Of a stretch of DNA of 64,000 nt, positions 19,371 to 29,757 are shown one piece after another (within the stretch, counting starts at the first letter, position 1; each line of letters starts with the position of its first letter). The notes beneath the pieces are model-generated. The model was not told where the DNA came from. It did no database searches and saw only the letters and a list, made by a program, of their open reading frames with translations. The DNA is from Rhodotorula mucilaginosa (Eukaryota > Basidiomycota > Microbotryomycetes > Sporidiobolales > Sporidiobolaceae). The DNA lies in the NCBI GenBank assembly GCA_034406715.1, contig CP137869.1, positions 744,001 to 808,000 of the forward strand. The letters are read 5' to 3'. The translations under genes were made by a program, and so were the position numbers.

Positions 19371-21824
19371 ATGCCCTGGTTTCTCTTCCAGGCCTCTATA
19401 GTCTTGACGATGTTCTGGCGCTCGATACCGCGAGCGACCGAAGTGCTCGGCTCGCAGCGCACTCCTTCACCCGTCAGCGAGTCGCAGGATCATCCGCCAC
19501 CGCCACCTCCTCGACCAGCACGTCCCTTTCCGCCTCCCGGTGCCCCCGCAACCTCTTCCAATGCTCGAGATGCCTCGGGTCCAAGTCGCGCGAGACCGCT
19601 ACTATCGCTGAATAAGTCGAATACGCGACTGAGACGAGCTGCTCAGGAGATCATCGACTTGAACCGGAGCGAGCACCCTCGTCGTCCGGAACACTTCAGC
19701 GACGTGGTCGAGCAAGTCATGGCGCATCCAGAGAAGATCAGCCGGCCCAAGACTGGACTTAAACGAGCGAAATCCGTCGTTAGCCTGTTTCGGCGGTACA
19801 GCAAGCCTCGCCAGGCGTCCAGCGGAGGAGGCCATGACGATCATGCGTCTCACGGACCTCAGTCTAAAAGCGCTTCCCTTTCTCCACGCAGCCGGCGGTC
19901 CTCAACCTCGAGCCTGAGCGCTTCGTCCGTGCTGAGCGATTCCTCCGGATTTGACGCTTCTCCGCGACGCGATCGTTTCGCTCCAGAGGCGGCACATGTA
20001 CCGAACTCGGCACATACTCCGGCCTCTCGTGATAGGTATCCGGAACAGCAGTTGGAAGCTATGCGACTGTCAGCGCCCGGTCCCGGAGAAAGCCTTCCTG
20101 CGCCGTGGTCGTGCGCGTACGAGGCGCCTGCGCCAGCTCCATTCGGGCGCAGCACGACCAGGAGTCTTGCATCCGGCTCTCTCCATGGCAAGCGAGCGAC
20201 TCATAACCGGGACAGTGTGTCCGGGCTCGTCAATACCGGGAACTCTTGCTACCTCGCGAGCATTGTGCAAGTCCTGCTCGCGACGCCGCCCCTCGAAAAG
20301 TTCTTCCTCGGTACGAGCGGATGCAGTCCTTCCAAAACCCCAGCCCCGAGTCCTGAAGCTGACCTCCCCGACCGCGTGGCTTTCAGACGACGATTACCTC
20401 CGGGAGATCAATACCGCGAATCGGCTGGGCTCGGGTGGTGAACTCGCCGAGGTGCGGAACAACCGCACTCCTTTCGCGGTTGGACCCCGGCTGACGCTCA
20501 AGCATTCTCACAGACGTTTGCAGAGCTATGCAAGGTCGCCGCGAGTGGGGAATTCCGCTCGCTCTCGCCGGCGTATCTCCAAGTAAGTTGTTTCCTTGAC
20601 CAATCGGCGTTAACGTTCCGTCCGAAGCTGACGAGCTTTTTCTTTGACGGGACTGCAGGAAGCGCTGGCTCGCTGGGCACCTCAATACTCCGACGAGACG
20701 CAGCAAGACGCTCACGAATGCCTCCTCAGTCTCTTGGACGGCTTGCACGAAGACTTGAACCTCGTCCTCCGCCCTCCGCCTCCGATCGAGACCTCCCCCG
20801 CTCGCGAACTGGCGCTGCAACAAATGCCGGAAGTGGTCGCTGCCGATATGGTCTGGAAAGAGTATCGCGATAGACAGGACTCGGTCATTGTCGACTTTTT
20901 CCACGGTGAGTGGCGGCGGGGATGAGAAGGCCATCCTCCGCTGGCTGGGCTGATGTGATTCCCGCCGCGTGAGCGCAGGTCAAGTACGCAACCGCATGGA
21001 GTGCTTGCGATGCCATACTGTATGTCGAGAATTCTCCGTTCATAGAACGCGCAAGGGCCTGACCACAACCTCCCGAAACACACGCAGACCTCGTCGACGT
21101 TCCACGCCCTTCAGACTCTCTCGCTCGCACTCCCTCGCGTGGACAGCAACGCCCGGCGCCGAGTTCCGACCGATCTGCAAGACTGCATCGCCGACTACCT
21201 GCAAGAAGAGATCCTCCGAGACGACAATGCGTGGCGGTGTCCGACTTGCAAGAGTCCTCAAGTTGCTTCGAAGCGAGTTTCAATTGCTCGATTGCCACAA
21301 TTCCTGTGAGTAAGAGACTACATACATACTCGCCCACCGAAAAGCGACTCAAAGCATCTCCCCCCCCCCGCCGCCGCCGCCGCAGAGTGATCCACCTCGA
21401 AAGGTTCGCCTACAACGCCCGCAAGATCACCACACCGATCTCGTTTCCCCTCTCGGGTCTCGAGCTCGGCGGCCTCTTGCCCCCCATGGCACTCGCCTAC
21501 CCCTCTCCGTACGAGTTCCACGTCCCTCACGAGCCCGGAACCTCGTACGAATTGTATGCGGCGGTGTGTCATCATGGAGAAGATGGGAGTGGGCATTATA
21601 CCACGCTCGTGCGCCGTCGTTATTGTCGAAGTCGGGAGAGAAGAAAACACGGCTGCGACAGCGCCGAAGGACTGTCAGAGGAGGAGAGGTGGATCGAGAT
21701 TGACGACGAGACCGTCACGCCTCTAGAAACGGCGGACGGGTTGGACGACGCTCTCCTGCGCGCCGAAGAGACTGCCTATTTGCTCTTTTATCGGATTAGC
21801 GACCTCTTGCCTCTCCGAGACTGA
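19371..21824 (+). CDS. Ubiquitin carboxyl-terminal hydrolase, USP family
   Basis: A cysteine protease that removes ubiquitin from proteins. Starting at ATG 19371 (MPWFLFQASIVLTMFW), about 250 residues of disordered Pro/Ser/Arg-rich sequence precede the catalytic domain. The Cys box is GLVNTGNSCYLASIVQVL, followed after two introns by DETQQDAHECLLSLLDGL, a CxxC zinc pair (CLRC and CPTC) in the finger part, VIHLERFAYNARKIT, and the His box HGEDGSGHYTTLVRRR with a downstream acidic stretch WIEIDDETVTPL. All catalytic residues (Cys, His, Asp) appear present. The hydrophobic N-terminus could be a membrane anchor, which is unusual for this family and depends on the start chosen. Its stop is 35 bases from that of the convergent RPP40. 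Confidence 0.88.
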
Positions 21825-21859
21825 TCTCTGAAATATCGAGCCAGTTGTTTCGCCAGGGA

Positions 21860-23827
21860 CTACGGCATCTCCCACAAGTGCCACTCGAGCTTCTCGTCCT
21901 CCTCTCCCGTCGTCCCCCTCCCCCTCCGCACAACGAGCTCCCACCCCCCTAGTTCCGCCAACCGAGCCGAATCCGCTTCTTCCTCCTCGCCGCGCCCACG
22001 CCCTCGTTTCCGCTTCTTGCCGTTCGGTTTCTTGCTCGTCCCGACGACGACGGCAACGTTGGGGGCTTCGGCTGCTGCCGAGGAGGTGTGCGAGATGGGA
22101 GAATGGGCGAAAGGACGGAGCGAGAGGGAGAGGAAAGGAATGGCGGCGAGACTGTTTGGATCGAGGTGTGTGTGTCAATGGACGGTAACGCCCGAGAGAG
22201 AGAGAGAAAGGGAGGGAGAGAGTCCAAGACTCACGTTTCGGAGGTGACGAGTTTCTCGATCTGCTGTGCGAGTAGCACGGGGTGGAAGAATCCCGTGGCC
22301 GACATGACCGACACGTTCCCGCGACGACACTGCTCTCTCGGGACCCCCCACTGGTCGTCGTCATCTTCATCGTCCGCTCCTGCTCCTCCCCCCTCCTTAC
22401 CACGCCAGCCAAGTTTGTCCCGCGTCGATTCTCCTCCTCCTCCTCCTCCTCCTCCGAGCGAGGCCAATCCCGCCCATTCGCGGTACTCTTGCCAGAACTG
22501 GGCGGGGTCGTCGTCGTCTGCATCATCGGAAGCGGAAGAAGCGAGGCGGAACGAGCCCGAACTGAGCCGGCGCCGTTTCTTCTCGTTCTTGTTCTTGTTC
22601 TCCTCCTCGTTGGGTTGGTCAGCCGAAGACGAGGTCGAAGGAGCGTCCGGGAAGGCGGACCCGAGGGGAACGGCGATGTCGGTGAGGGTGTGCAGGTCGA
22701 TCGCGGTCGGGATGGTTGAGCATATGAATTTGGACGAGTCACTGAAGTGGACGGGTTGTGGTTCGCCTACAGTAGACCGTTTGGGAAAGAGAGTCGTCAA
22801 TCTCCGGTTCGTATGGGCAAGAGAGAGAGAGGGAGCCCCCACCTTTCGAGTCGACAAAGCTGCACAGCAAGTCGAACCGTTTCGGTTCGCGCCGCGCCGG
22901 TTGCCCCGCCAGTTCGTCGAGGAGGTCGGTCCGAGCGGGCCAGGCTGCGAGGGCCTGTTTGGTCCTTTCAAAGCCTGCCTTGCCTGCGCGAAAGTGGGGC
23001 GCCTTCAAGTCGATTTCGATGACTGCGTGTGCGTTGACGTGTTTGGGCGTTGCGTTTGATCAGTGCGTGGTGTCGCGAGGAGGAAGAGAGAGAGAGAGAG
23101 AGAGGTGAGATCGAAACGGAGAATAAGGAAACGGACTGACTGTAGCGCTGTCGGTGTGAGCCGAAAGCGGATGCGCGACCGGGCAAACCGAGACACTCGT
23201 ACGTGTCTTTGGTGACGCTGAGAACGAGTCGACCTGGGTCCGGCGGGGAGGCAAAAGTCAGTCAAAGTACGAAGTGAGCGTGCGGGTCAAGTCGAACGGA
23301 CCTCGGCCATCGAGGCAGACAATGTCGGCGTCTTGGCCGCCGTCGTCGTCGAGGCTGAGTGCGACGAGGTGTCCTGGAGATAGTGCGGGCGCACACGAGT
23401 CAGTCCATGTGCTGAAAACCCTTGAGCGCCAAGTCGTGGCTGACCTTGGCGGATGTGAGCGTTGAGGAATTCGACGTCGAGCAAGTGGGCGAGGTTGACG
23501 TTGAGGGCCAGCTGAGCGGTTCCGGTTGATTGCGCTATGCCTTGCAGTGCACTCACGACGGCAGCGGCGGCGTTGTCGTCGTTGTCGTTGTTGTTGTGCG
23601 GGATGATGGCGTCGAGCTGCACGGCGAGGGGGAGAGTTGAGTGAGGGTCGGCGTTTCCCACTCAGACGGAGAGAGCGTACCTGCCAACCGTACGGCACTC
23701 TGCGTATAGCGCTGGTGAGCCTGCTGGTGGGTGTTGCTCCGGTGAGGAGTTGTGCTGCCGAGTAGGTGCGGGAGTCGGCTGTCGGCGGGGGTGGCCTGTA
23801 CGAGGCTTTGCGGTGGTGCGCGTTCAT
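21860..23827 (-). CDS. RPP40: Ribonuclease P/MRP subunit Rpp40-like
   Basis: Rpp40 is a protein subunit of RNase P and MRP, which process the 5' ends of tRNAs and precursor rRNA. Starting at MNAHHRKASYRP (23827), the many short exons give LALNVNLAHLLDVEFLNAHI, GHLVALSLDDDGGQDADIV, then GRLVLSVTKDTYECLGLPG, which is the family's hallmark (leading strand, K-x-TYE, LGL-G). Next come EIDLKAPHFRAGKAGFERTK and the C-terminal SVMSATGFFHPVLLAQQIEK, which parallels the conserved 'TGF..P......LE' of animal Rpp40. A long low-complexity insert (Gly run, acidic runs) lies between, and the tail has a KKPNGKKRKRGRGRG nuclear signal. The distal stop is at 21860-21862. Assignment rests on remembered family patterns. 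Confidence 0.75.
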
Positions 23828-24302
23828 TGCAGGTGCACTCGGAGTCCCCTGTTCCCACCGTGCACGCGCAAATGAGCGAGACGCGAGTCGGGGAGCGAGT
23901 CGAGCGCCCCACCCATTGCCGCCTGCACTTTGCCATTCATCCCCTCGCTCGGAACCCGTGCAGCGCCCTGACCGACGCACGCAGGCGCTCAGCCCCGAGT
24001 CGGAGTCGCTCAAGCCGCGTCCTCGATTTGCAGTCCCTCTAGCGGCTGGTTCCCCCGCCGCCAAGTCCCCCGCCGCATCCGCATCCACATCGCCGCCCGC
24101 TCACCTCGTCGCTCCCTCCAACTGCCAAGATCCCCTGACCGGTGTATCAACGGGCAAGATAAATCAAGGAACAGGCAACCACCGTCAAAGCTGAGCGACG
24201 GCTCCTGCTCAGTCGACGGCGTCTCTAGTCCCGCTTCCGCGTCTTTGCCAACCCAACCCCATCGACCCGATTACCAAAGAGAGAGAGCTCGCAACCAACT
24301 GC
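23828..24302. other. divergent promoter region of RPP40 and the LisH gene
   Basis: 475 bases between divergent start codons; no gene. A purine stretch, AAAGAGAGAGAGC, lies just before the ATG at 24303, and the LisH leader includes AAATCAAGGAACAGGCAACC. No specific factor site was recognised. Confidence 0.5.
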
Positions 24303-25545
24303 ATGGCCCACCAGGTCCGTCTACTGACGCTAACCATCTCGTGCCCCCACCCGCTGACCCCCCTTTCCCGAGCAGCCTCCGCCGGGTCCGCAGGCCTTCA
24401 CGTGGGACGGCGACACCACCTTGCACTCGTCAGTCTCGCCCCCTCTATAGCTTGCTACTCTTTGCTGAACTGCACCTTCTGTGTCCCTGCCAGGTACTGC
24501 TACGATTACCTGCGAGTGCGTGGTCAACCCCCCCGTAGAGTTCACACTCGGTAGACTGACCCTCCCATGGATCCCAGAAACGAGGATGGGCTGAAGCCGC
24601 ATCGACGTTTGCGAAAGAGGCAGGCATCGACGAGCGCGCGTGGACCGGTCCGCCGATCGAGGCTCCGCAGGGTTTGCTCTACGAGTGCGTCCCCCTCCGA
24701 CTCACTCACTCACCGACGTCTGGTCCGATACTGATTCCGAGCACGCCGACACAACAGGTGGTGGTCCGTCTTTTGGGACGTCTTTATCGCGCGATCTCAG
24801 AAGATGGGTCCCCGGAACCCCGACGCAGATGCCTACGTCGAGGTGAGAGTTGGTTTGATCCTTGACCCCACCAACCCACGTCGGCTAACCTCTGCCCCTA
24901 CACCACACCACCACCAGGCCATGCGAGCCAAGCGAGATCCGCTCGTCGTCCAATTCGCAGGCTCGCATCCCCCTCCGCCGATGAACCTCCCGCGATCTCT
25001 CGCTCACCCCGCTCGACCGGCGTATCCCCCCGGAAGCGGCAGCGGCAGCAACGGCGCAGCAGGAGGAGGAATGGGAGGAGGAGGAGGAGGACCTCCCCGC
25101 GCTGCGTACGGACAGATGCACGTACTCGAACAGCAAGAGTTGCAGAACCAGATGCAGCAGCAGCAGCAACAGTCACGCGGCAGAATCGTCGTCCAGCAGC
25201 AGCACGGAGGACCGCCACAAGCGGGTCCGTCGTCGCAGTCGCAGCAACAGCAACGGATGGCGAGTGGACAAGCTCCCTATCCGGCTCATTCGATGGCTCC
25301 CCAATCGCAGCAGGGAGGAGGGCATTACGGTCTGCCGCCGCCGCCGGGACATCACGCGGACGGAGGACCGGCCGGGGGATTGCCGCCGCATGCGCTTGGA
25401 CCGCCGCCGCAAGGAGCCGCAGGAGGAGGGGGGCATTACAAGCAGCAACAGCACCATCCCCACGGCGGAGGAGGAGGAGGGCCGCTACAAGGTCAAGGTC
25501 CACCACCTTCGCCTCTTCCCCCTCCCTCGTCTCATCACCTCCAGC

Positions 25546-25579
<34 letters not shown>

Positions 25580-27679
25580 CATGTCGATGAATGGAGGAGG
25601 AGGGGGGCAGAATTCTTCGTCGTCTTCCTCTTCTCCGCACTTTGGGAACGCCAACGCCCCGCCCCCGCCTCCTCCGCAGCCTTCGTCAATGTCTCAACAG
25701 CAAGCGCAGGCGCACGCGCAGCTTCAGCATCAACACCACCTCCAACAACAACAACAGCAACAGCAGCAGCAAGCTTACGCGAACGGTCGAGCCGGCCCTT
25801 CCCAACTCGGTGGACCTTTGCCCCCTCCTCCCCCTCCTCTGTCGCAACAACAACAACAACAGCAGTCGATGGGCGGGGATGCGGGTGCAGCTGTGGCGAG
25901 TGGAGCAGCGGTCGCGCCGGCGTTTCAGGCGGCCATGTCGGCCATTGGACTCGGGACGAGGGATCCCGACTTGCTCGCCCCGGAGGAATACGTGAGTTTC
26001 TCGAGTCGAGTCGACGTCGCGTGCAAACGGGAAAGTGTCTCCCTCCGGAGCGGAGGAACGAATCACTGACCCCTTTGTTTCCTTTCCTTTCCGGACTCGG
26101 CGCTGGGCTGCAGACTGCCGTTGTGGCGCAGATGCGACGAATGGGAACCCTCCCGCCGACGGCGCAGAGTGCTCAGATGCGCATTCAACAACAGCAGCAG
26201 CAACAACAACATCTTCAACAAGCGAGGCAAGCTGCTGCTAGGGTTCCGATTCCGCAACGACAAATGAGCGCGCAGTCTTATGTAGGTCGCCCGCCACCCG
26301 TGGCTGTTTTTGGCTGTCTCTCCCCCTCCCCCTCCTTTTCAGCTTCGAGTTGCTCACTATCTTTTGTTTCTCTCGGAAAACAGCAACAGCAACAACAACA
26401 ACAGCAAGCACAGCAGCGCGGCGGGATGCCTCCTCCGCAACAGCAACAGCAGCAGTACAGCAGCAACGGCGCCAGTTCGCCCGCCTCTCCTGCCTACTCG
26501 GCCCCTTCCCCCTACACGACCCCTCACCTCTCGCACATGCAAATCGCTCCGAACGGCGGCGGCGGCGGGAGCACCAACAACAACAACAACAGCAACGATT
26601 TGTCGCTACCGCAGACGCCCCTCGGCGGTATGCAAGGGTCGCCCACTTCGGGGCAGTTTACCGTCCCACTTCCGCCGCCGTCTCGCGGCGCGGGAGGAGG
26701 AGGAGGAGGGGGTCCGAGAACCCGCGTAGGCGGCGGGAGCGGCTCGACCTCGCAAAAGGGTTCGCCGGCTGCGATCTCGATCTCGCTCGCGAAGCGGGCG
26801 GCGGGTGGCCCCGGAGCCGGGATGGGGATGGACGAACCTTCGCCGCGGACGAGGAAGCGGCAGCGAGCGGGGACGCGTGACGACGGCGGGTGGCCAGAGA
26901 CGCCGGGCGCGACGACGACGACGACGAACGACGTGCTCAGTCGTGCGGGGAGTCCTATGGGCAATGGGCCAGCAGGAGGAGGAGGTCCGCCGAATAGTCA
27001 GTCTCAAGGAGGTCCCCTCTTCCTCTCCACCGCCGGCCCCGGCGCCGACTCGAACGCGGCTCCTCCTCCTCCCGGCATTCCATACAGTGGATCTCCGAGT
27101 CCGTCGCTCGGACACCCTTCGCAAGCGGGCAACTCGGCGAATCGGTCCCCGGCAGCGGCGGCGATGGGCGGAGACCGTTTCTCGAACGGCGGCGGATCGA
27201 TGCCGAACGGGCATCATCCGAGTCGACCTTCGTCCGCAGCCTCGAATCACCAATTTGGCGGCGCGCAGCAACAACAACAACTCGGGCTGGGATTGCCGCC
27301 CAACTCGCAGCAGGGACTCTCTCCCTCGCAAAGCGCGCAGCTCGGGCAATATACCTCTCCGACTGAGGGGACGCCACGTCCCTTTGCGGCCGGGTCGGGG
27401 CCGCCACCGCCGCCGCCGCCCGGTGCCTCGTCTGCCTCGTCGACTCCTCGTCAACCTACAGCGCAGCTCGGACAACACGGCGATCCCCCTCCTTCTTCTC
27501 TCCCGAACGGGCTCAGTGTCCCTCCGCCCGGTCCGGCGCACCAAAACGCCGCAAAAGGTCAACTCGACCCAGCGTTGCAGCTCGACGTCGCCGCCGCCGA
27601 CGACGACGTCTTTGCCGGCCTCGACTTTGACAGCTTCTTGAACGAAAACATGTTCGCCGAGGACGGCCCGACCTCTTGA
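24303..27679 (+). CDS. LisH-domain, Q-rich transcription regulator (Flo8/Som1-like)
   Basis: Proteins of this type act in the nucleus downstream of cAMP/PKA in filamentation and adhesion (family knowledge). The first exons are tiny: MAHQ, then PPPGPQAFTWDGDTTLHS, then the LisH core YCYDYLRKRGWAEAASTFAK and EAGIDERAWTGPPIEAPQG, followed by LLYEWWSVFWDVFIARSQK, the conserved stretch after LisH in Flo8/LEUNIG/SSDP proteins. The remaining roughly 800 residues are Gln, Pro and Gly repeats, with a nuclear-type TRKRQR near 26,850. The C-terminus, DDDVFAGLDFDSFLNENMF, is an acidic-hydrophobic stretch fit for an activation domain; stop 27677-27679. Introns near 25,995-26,113 and 26,283-26,383 interrupt the Q-rich part. 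It converges with the glycosyltransferase gene, 190 bases away. Confidence 0.82.
25542..25577 (+). repeat. (CAA)n run encoding poly-Gln
   Basis: A CAG followed by consecutive CAA triplets codes for about 12 Gln inside the LisH regulator. It is a probable length-polymorphic site. Similar but mixed CAG/CAA runs occur at 25,745-25,775 and 26,385-26,410. Confidence 0.9.
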
Positions 27680-27868
27680 GCCACGCCTCCCCCCACCTCA
27701 TATGCCTTGCCACCTTACCCCCTTTTCGCTTTCCCCCGGAATGTCTTTATCAAAAACCACCCCCATTTTGAATCTCTCCGCAGCAGTAACGTCGTAAATT
27801 CTTGTATGTAGAAAACTGGAAGTATGGATGTACAAGCCCGTCTACAAAGCCAGAAGGGGGCGATCTCT

Positions 27869-29467
27869 TTACAACTCGTCGTGGTCTACAGGCGGGTGCC
27901 AGTACTCGTCGTCGTCCTCGCCATCTTCAAAGAGGCTCGATTCTTCTTCGGCCTCGCCGAGCCCTTCCTCCCCGTTGCTGGGATGGCTCGTCTCTGATCC
28001 GAACTGCAAGAGCAGCTCGTCTATCTCTTCCTCCGACATGTCGGCGAGCATGTCGTCAATGTCGAGGTCGGACGCCTCGTCGCCTTCGTCAATGTCTTCC
28101 TCGGCGACCGGAGGCGTCGGGTCACGCGGCGGCGCCATCATCGACGGATCGGCCAGCTTCCAGCCCGTGAGCGGTTCCCACGGTTCGTTGGAGTAGAGCC
28201 AGCGCGAGTGATCCTCGACATCCTGAGCCGCTGCCGTTCGGACCTTGACGAGCGGATAATGGTGGTGGTGGTGCTTCGAGGTCGATTCCGAGTCGGTCAT
28301 CGCCGGCGCAAACTGGGCAAAGTGCGAGAAGTAGTGTCCGAGGCAGAGCTTGCGCTGCTCGAAATGACTCGCTGTCGGGATGCCGTCCGCTTCGGCCGTG
28401 TCTGCCTCTGCCGTGGCATCCTGGCTAGGAGCGTCGACCGGGACCGAGCCTCGCGCAAACATGCCGTCGACGGGGACCGAGCCTCGCGCAAACATGCCGT
28501 CGCCGCCGATGATCCGTAGAGGCATCTTCGGTTGCAGAAGAAGAGGAGGGTTGGCCGTCAGGTTCGAGACGACGTAGTTGATCAAGATGTCGTCGCAGTT
28601 GAAGACTGAAACCGGGCCCGGCGACCGATCACGCAAGAAGTCAGACTCTTCAGAGTTTGTGCGCCGGCGACGGGAAGGACGTACCTTTGTCGACGTAATT
28701 CCGCAACGACTCCATCTCGGAACTGTCCTCCCAGTACTTCTCGAGCCACTCGCGACGCAGCCAGGCGGCGTTGCTGAGGACCATCGAGTAGGTCTCTTTC
28801 GGCCGGACCGTGTAAGCCCAGTCGGCGCCAGTCTCCTCAAAGTCGCGTCCCGTAAAACCGACGAGGCGTCCTGCTCCCTTCTCGTTCGCGGTGACGAATT
28901 CCTGGTAGCCCCACTCAAGCGCTGCCCGCTGCAACACGACGTCGTCGTCCATGATCATGACCGCGCGCGTCTTGACGGGCTCGTCCCAGTCTGCCACCGG
29001 CCGGAAGCGCTCGTTCATGCTGTTCTTCCGGCTCTTGCGGACGGTGACGGCGACGCCCGTCGACGCGTACGCCGCGAGGGCTTCCGGCGAAAGGAATTCC
29101 GGCAAGTCGACGCCGATGTTCTGCCAAACGATGACGATTTGTCGCAGCGAGGGCGGCGGATCTGTCGTCAGGTGCTTGAGTAAAGGCGGCAAATTCCTGT
29201 CGCGCTTGTACGTGGCCAGCATCATCCTGCGTGCGCGTGTTCAGCTTTCGAGGTGTGTGCATGTGGGGAGCGGTGAGGAGCGACTCGAGCAACTCACGTG
29301 AAGCCTTCGGATCGGTCAAGACCAGCATCCTGTGCACTGTGCACCTTAGGGACGGACGCTGTAGGATCCGGCGCGACAGCAAAAGTTGCAGCGAGCACTC
29401 GGAGCGGCGAGCAAGTCCAGCACAGAAGAGCGAGTGCAGCCCAGCTTCCGGACAGCCTTGGACGCAT
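27869..29467 (-). CDS. GT64-family (exostosin-like) glycosyltransferase ending in HDEL
   Basis: A secreted-pathway glycosyltransferase. ATG 29467 opens a signal peptide, MRPRLSGSWAALALLCWTCS, cleaved probably after RVLA. After an intron the catalytic domain starts MMLATYKRDRNLPPLLKHL, then IVIVWQNIGVDLPEFL, the metal-binding MIMDDDVVLQRAALEWGY, VGFTGRD, YSMVLSNAAWLRREWLEKYW and NCDDILINYVVSNLTANPP: the order and motifs of the EXT/EXTL2 C-terminal domain (GT64). The family transfers N-acetylhexosamine from UDP-sugars; the fungal substrate is unknown. A later part has a DGMFARGSVPV unit in duplicate (33-base tandem repeat), then a long acidic tail of Asp/Glu runs ending PPVDHDEL. HDEL is the fungal ER-retention signal, so it is predicted to be a soluble ER-lumen enzyme. 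Confidence 0.85.
28433..28498 (-). repeat. 33-base in-frame tandem duplication
   Basis: Units at 28433-28465 and 28466-28498 differ at one base and encode DGMFARGSVPV twice within the GT64 gene. The high identity indicates recent slippage or duplication. Confidence 0.93.
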
Positions 29468-29757
29468 ACTGGCGGTCAAGCAGCTCCACGAGACGAGTGG
29501 ACGTCGACCTTGCTTCAAGCCGGTGAGAGTGGCCGTTCGTTGAAAAGAGCGAAAAGTCGACTTTCAGTCATTCTCGCTTTTCGACCATTGTCAAACGAGC
29601 GAATGAGGGGAACGCAAAGTTGTATCGTTACAGATCTACTGGTACCAGGGACAGCCGTACAGGTGCAAGATATTGGAGAGCGAGGCGGCAAGAGCGAGGG
29701 TATACGACCAAGATAGGGGTTGAAGAGGGAAAAGAGAGTCACCGGAGGAGGTGACGT

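Noticed and set aside
26606-27562. 318-codon Arg-rich open frame antisense to the LisH regulator
   Set aside because: Arg-rich translation of the reverse of Pro/Gly/Gln repeats; no independent signals.
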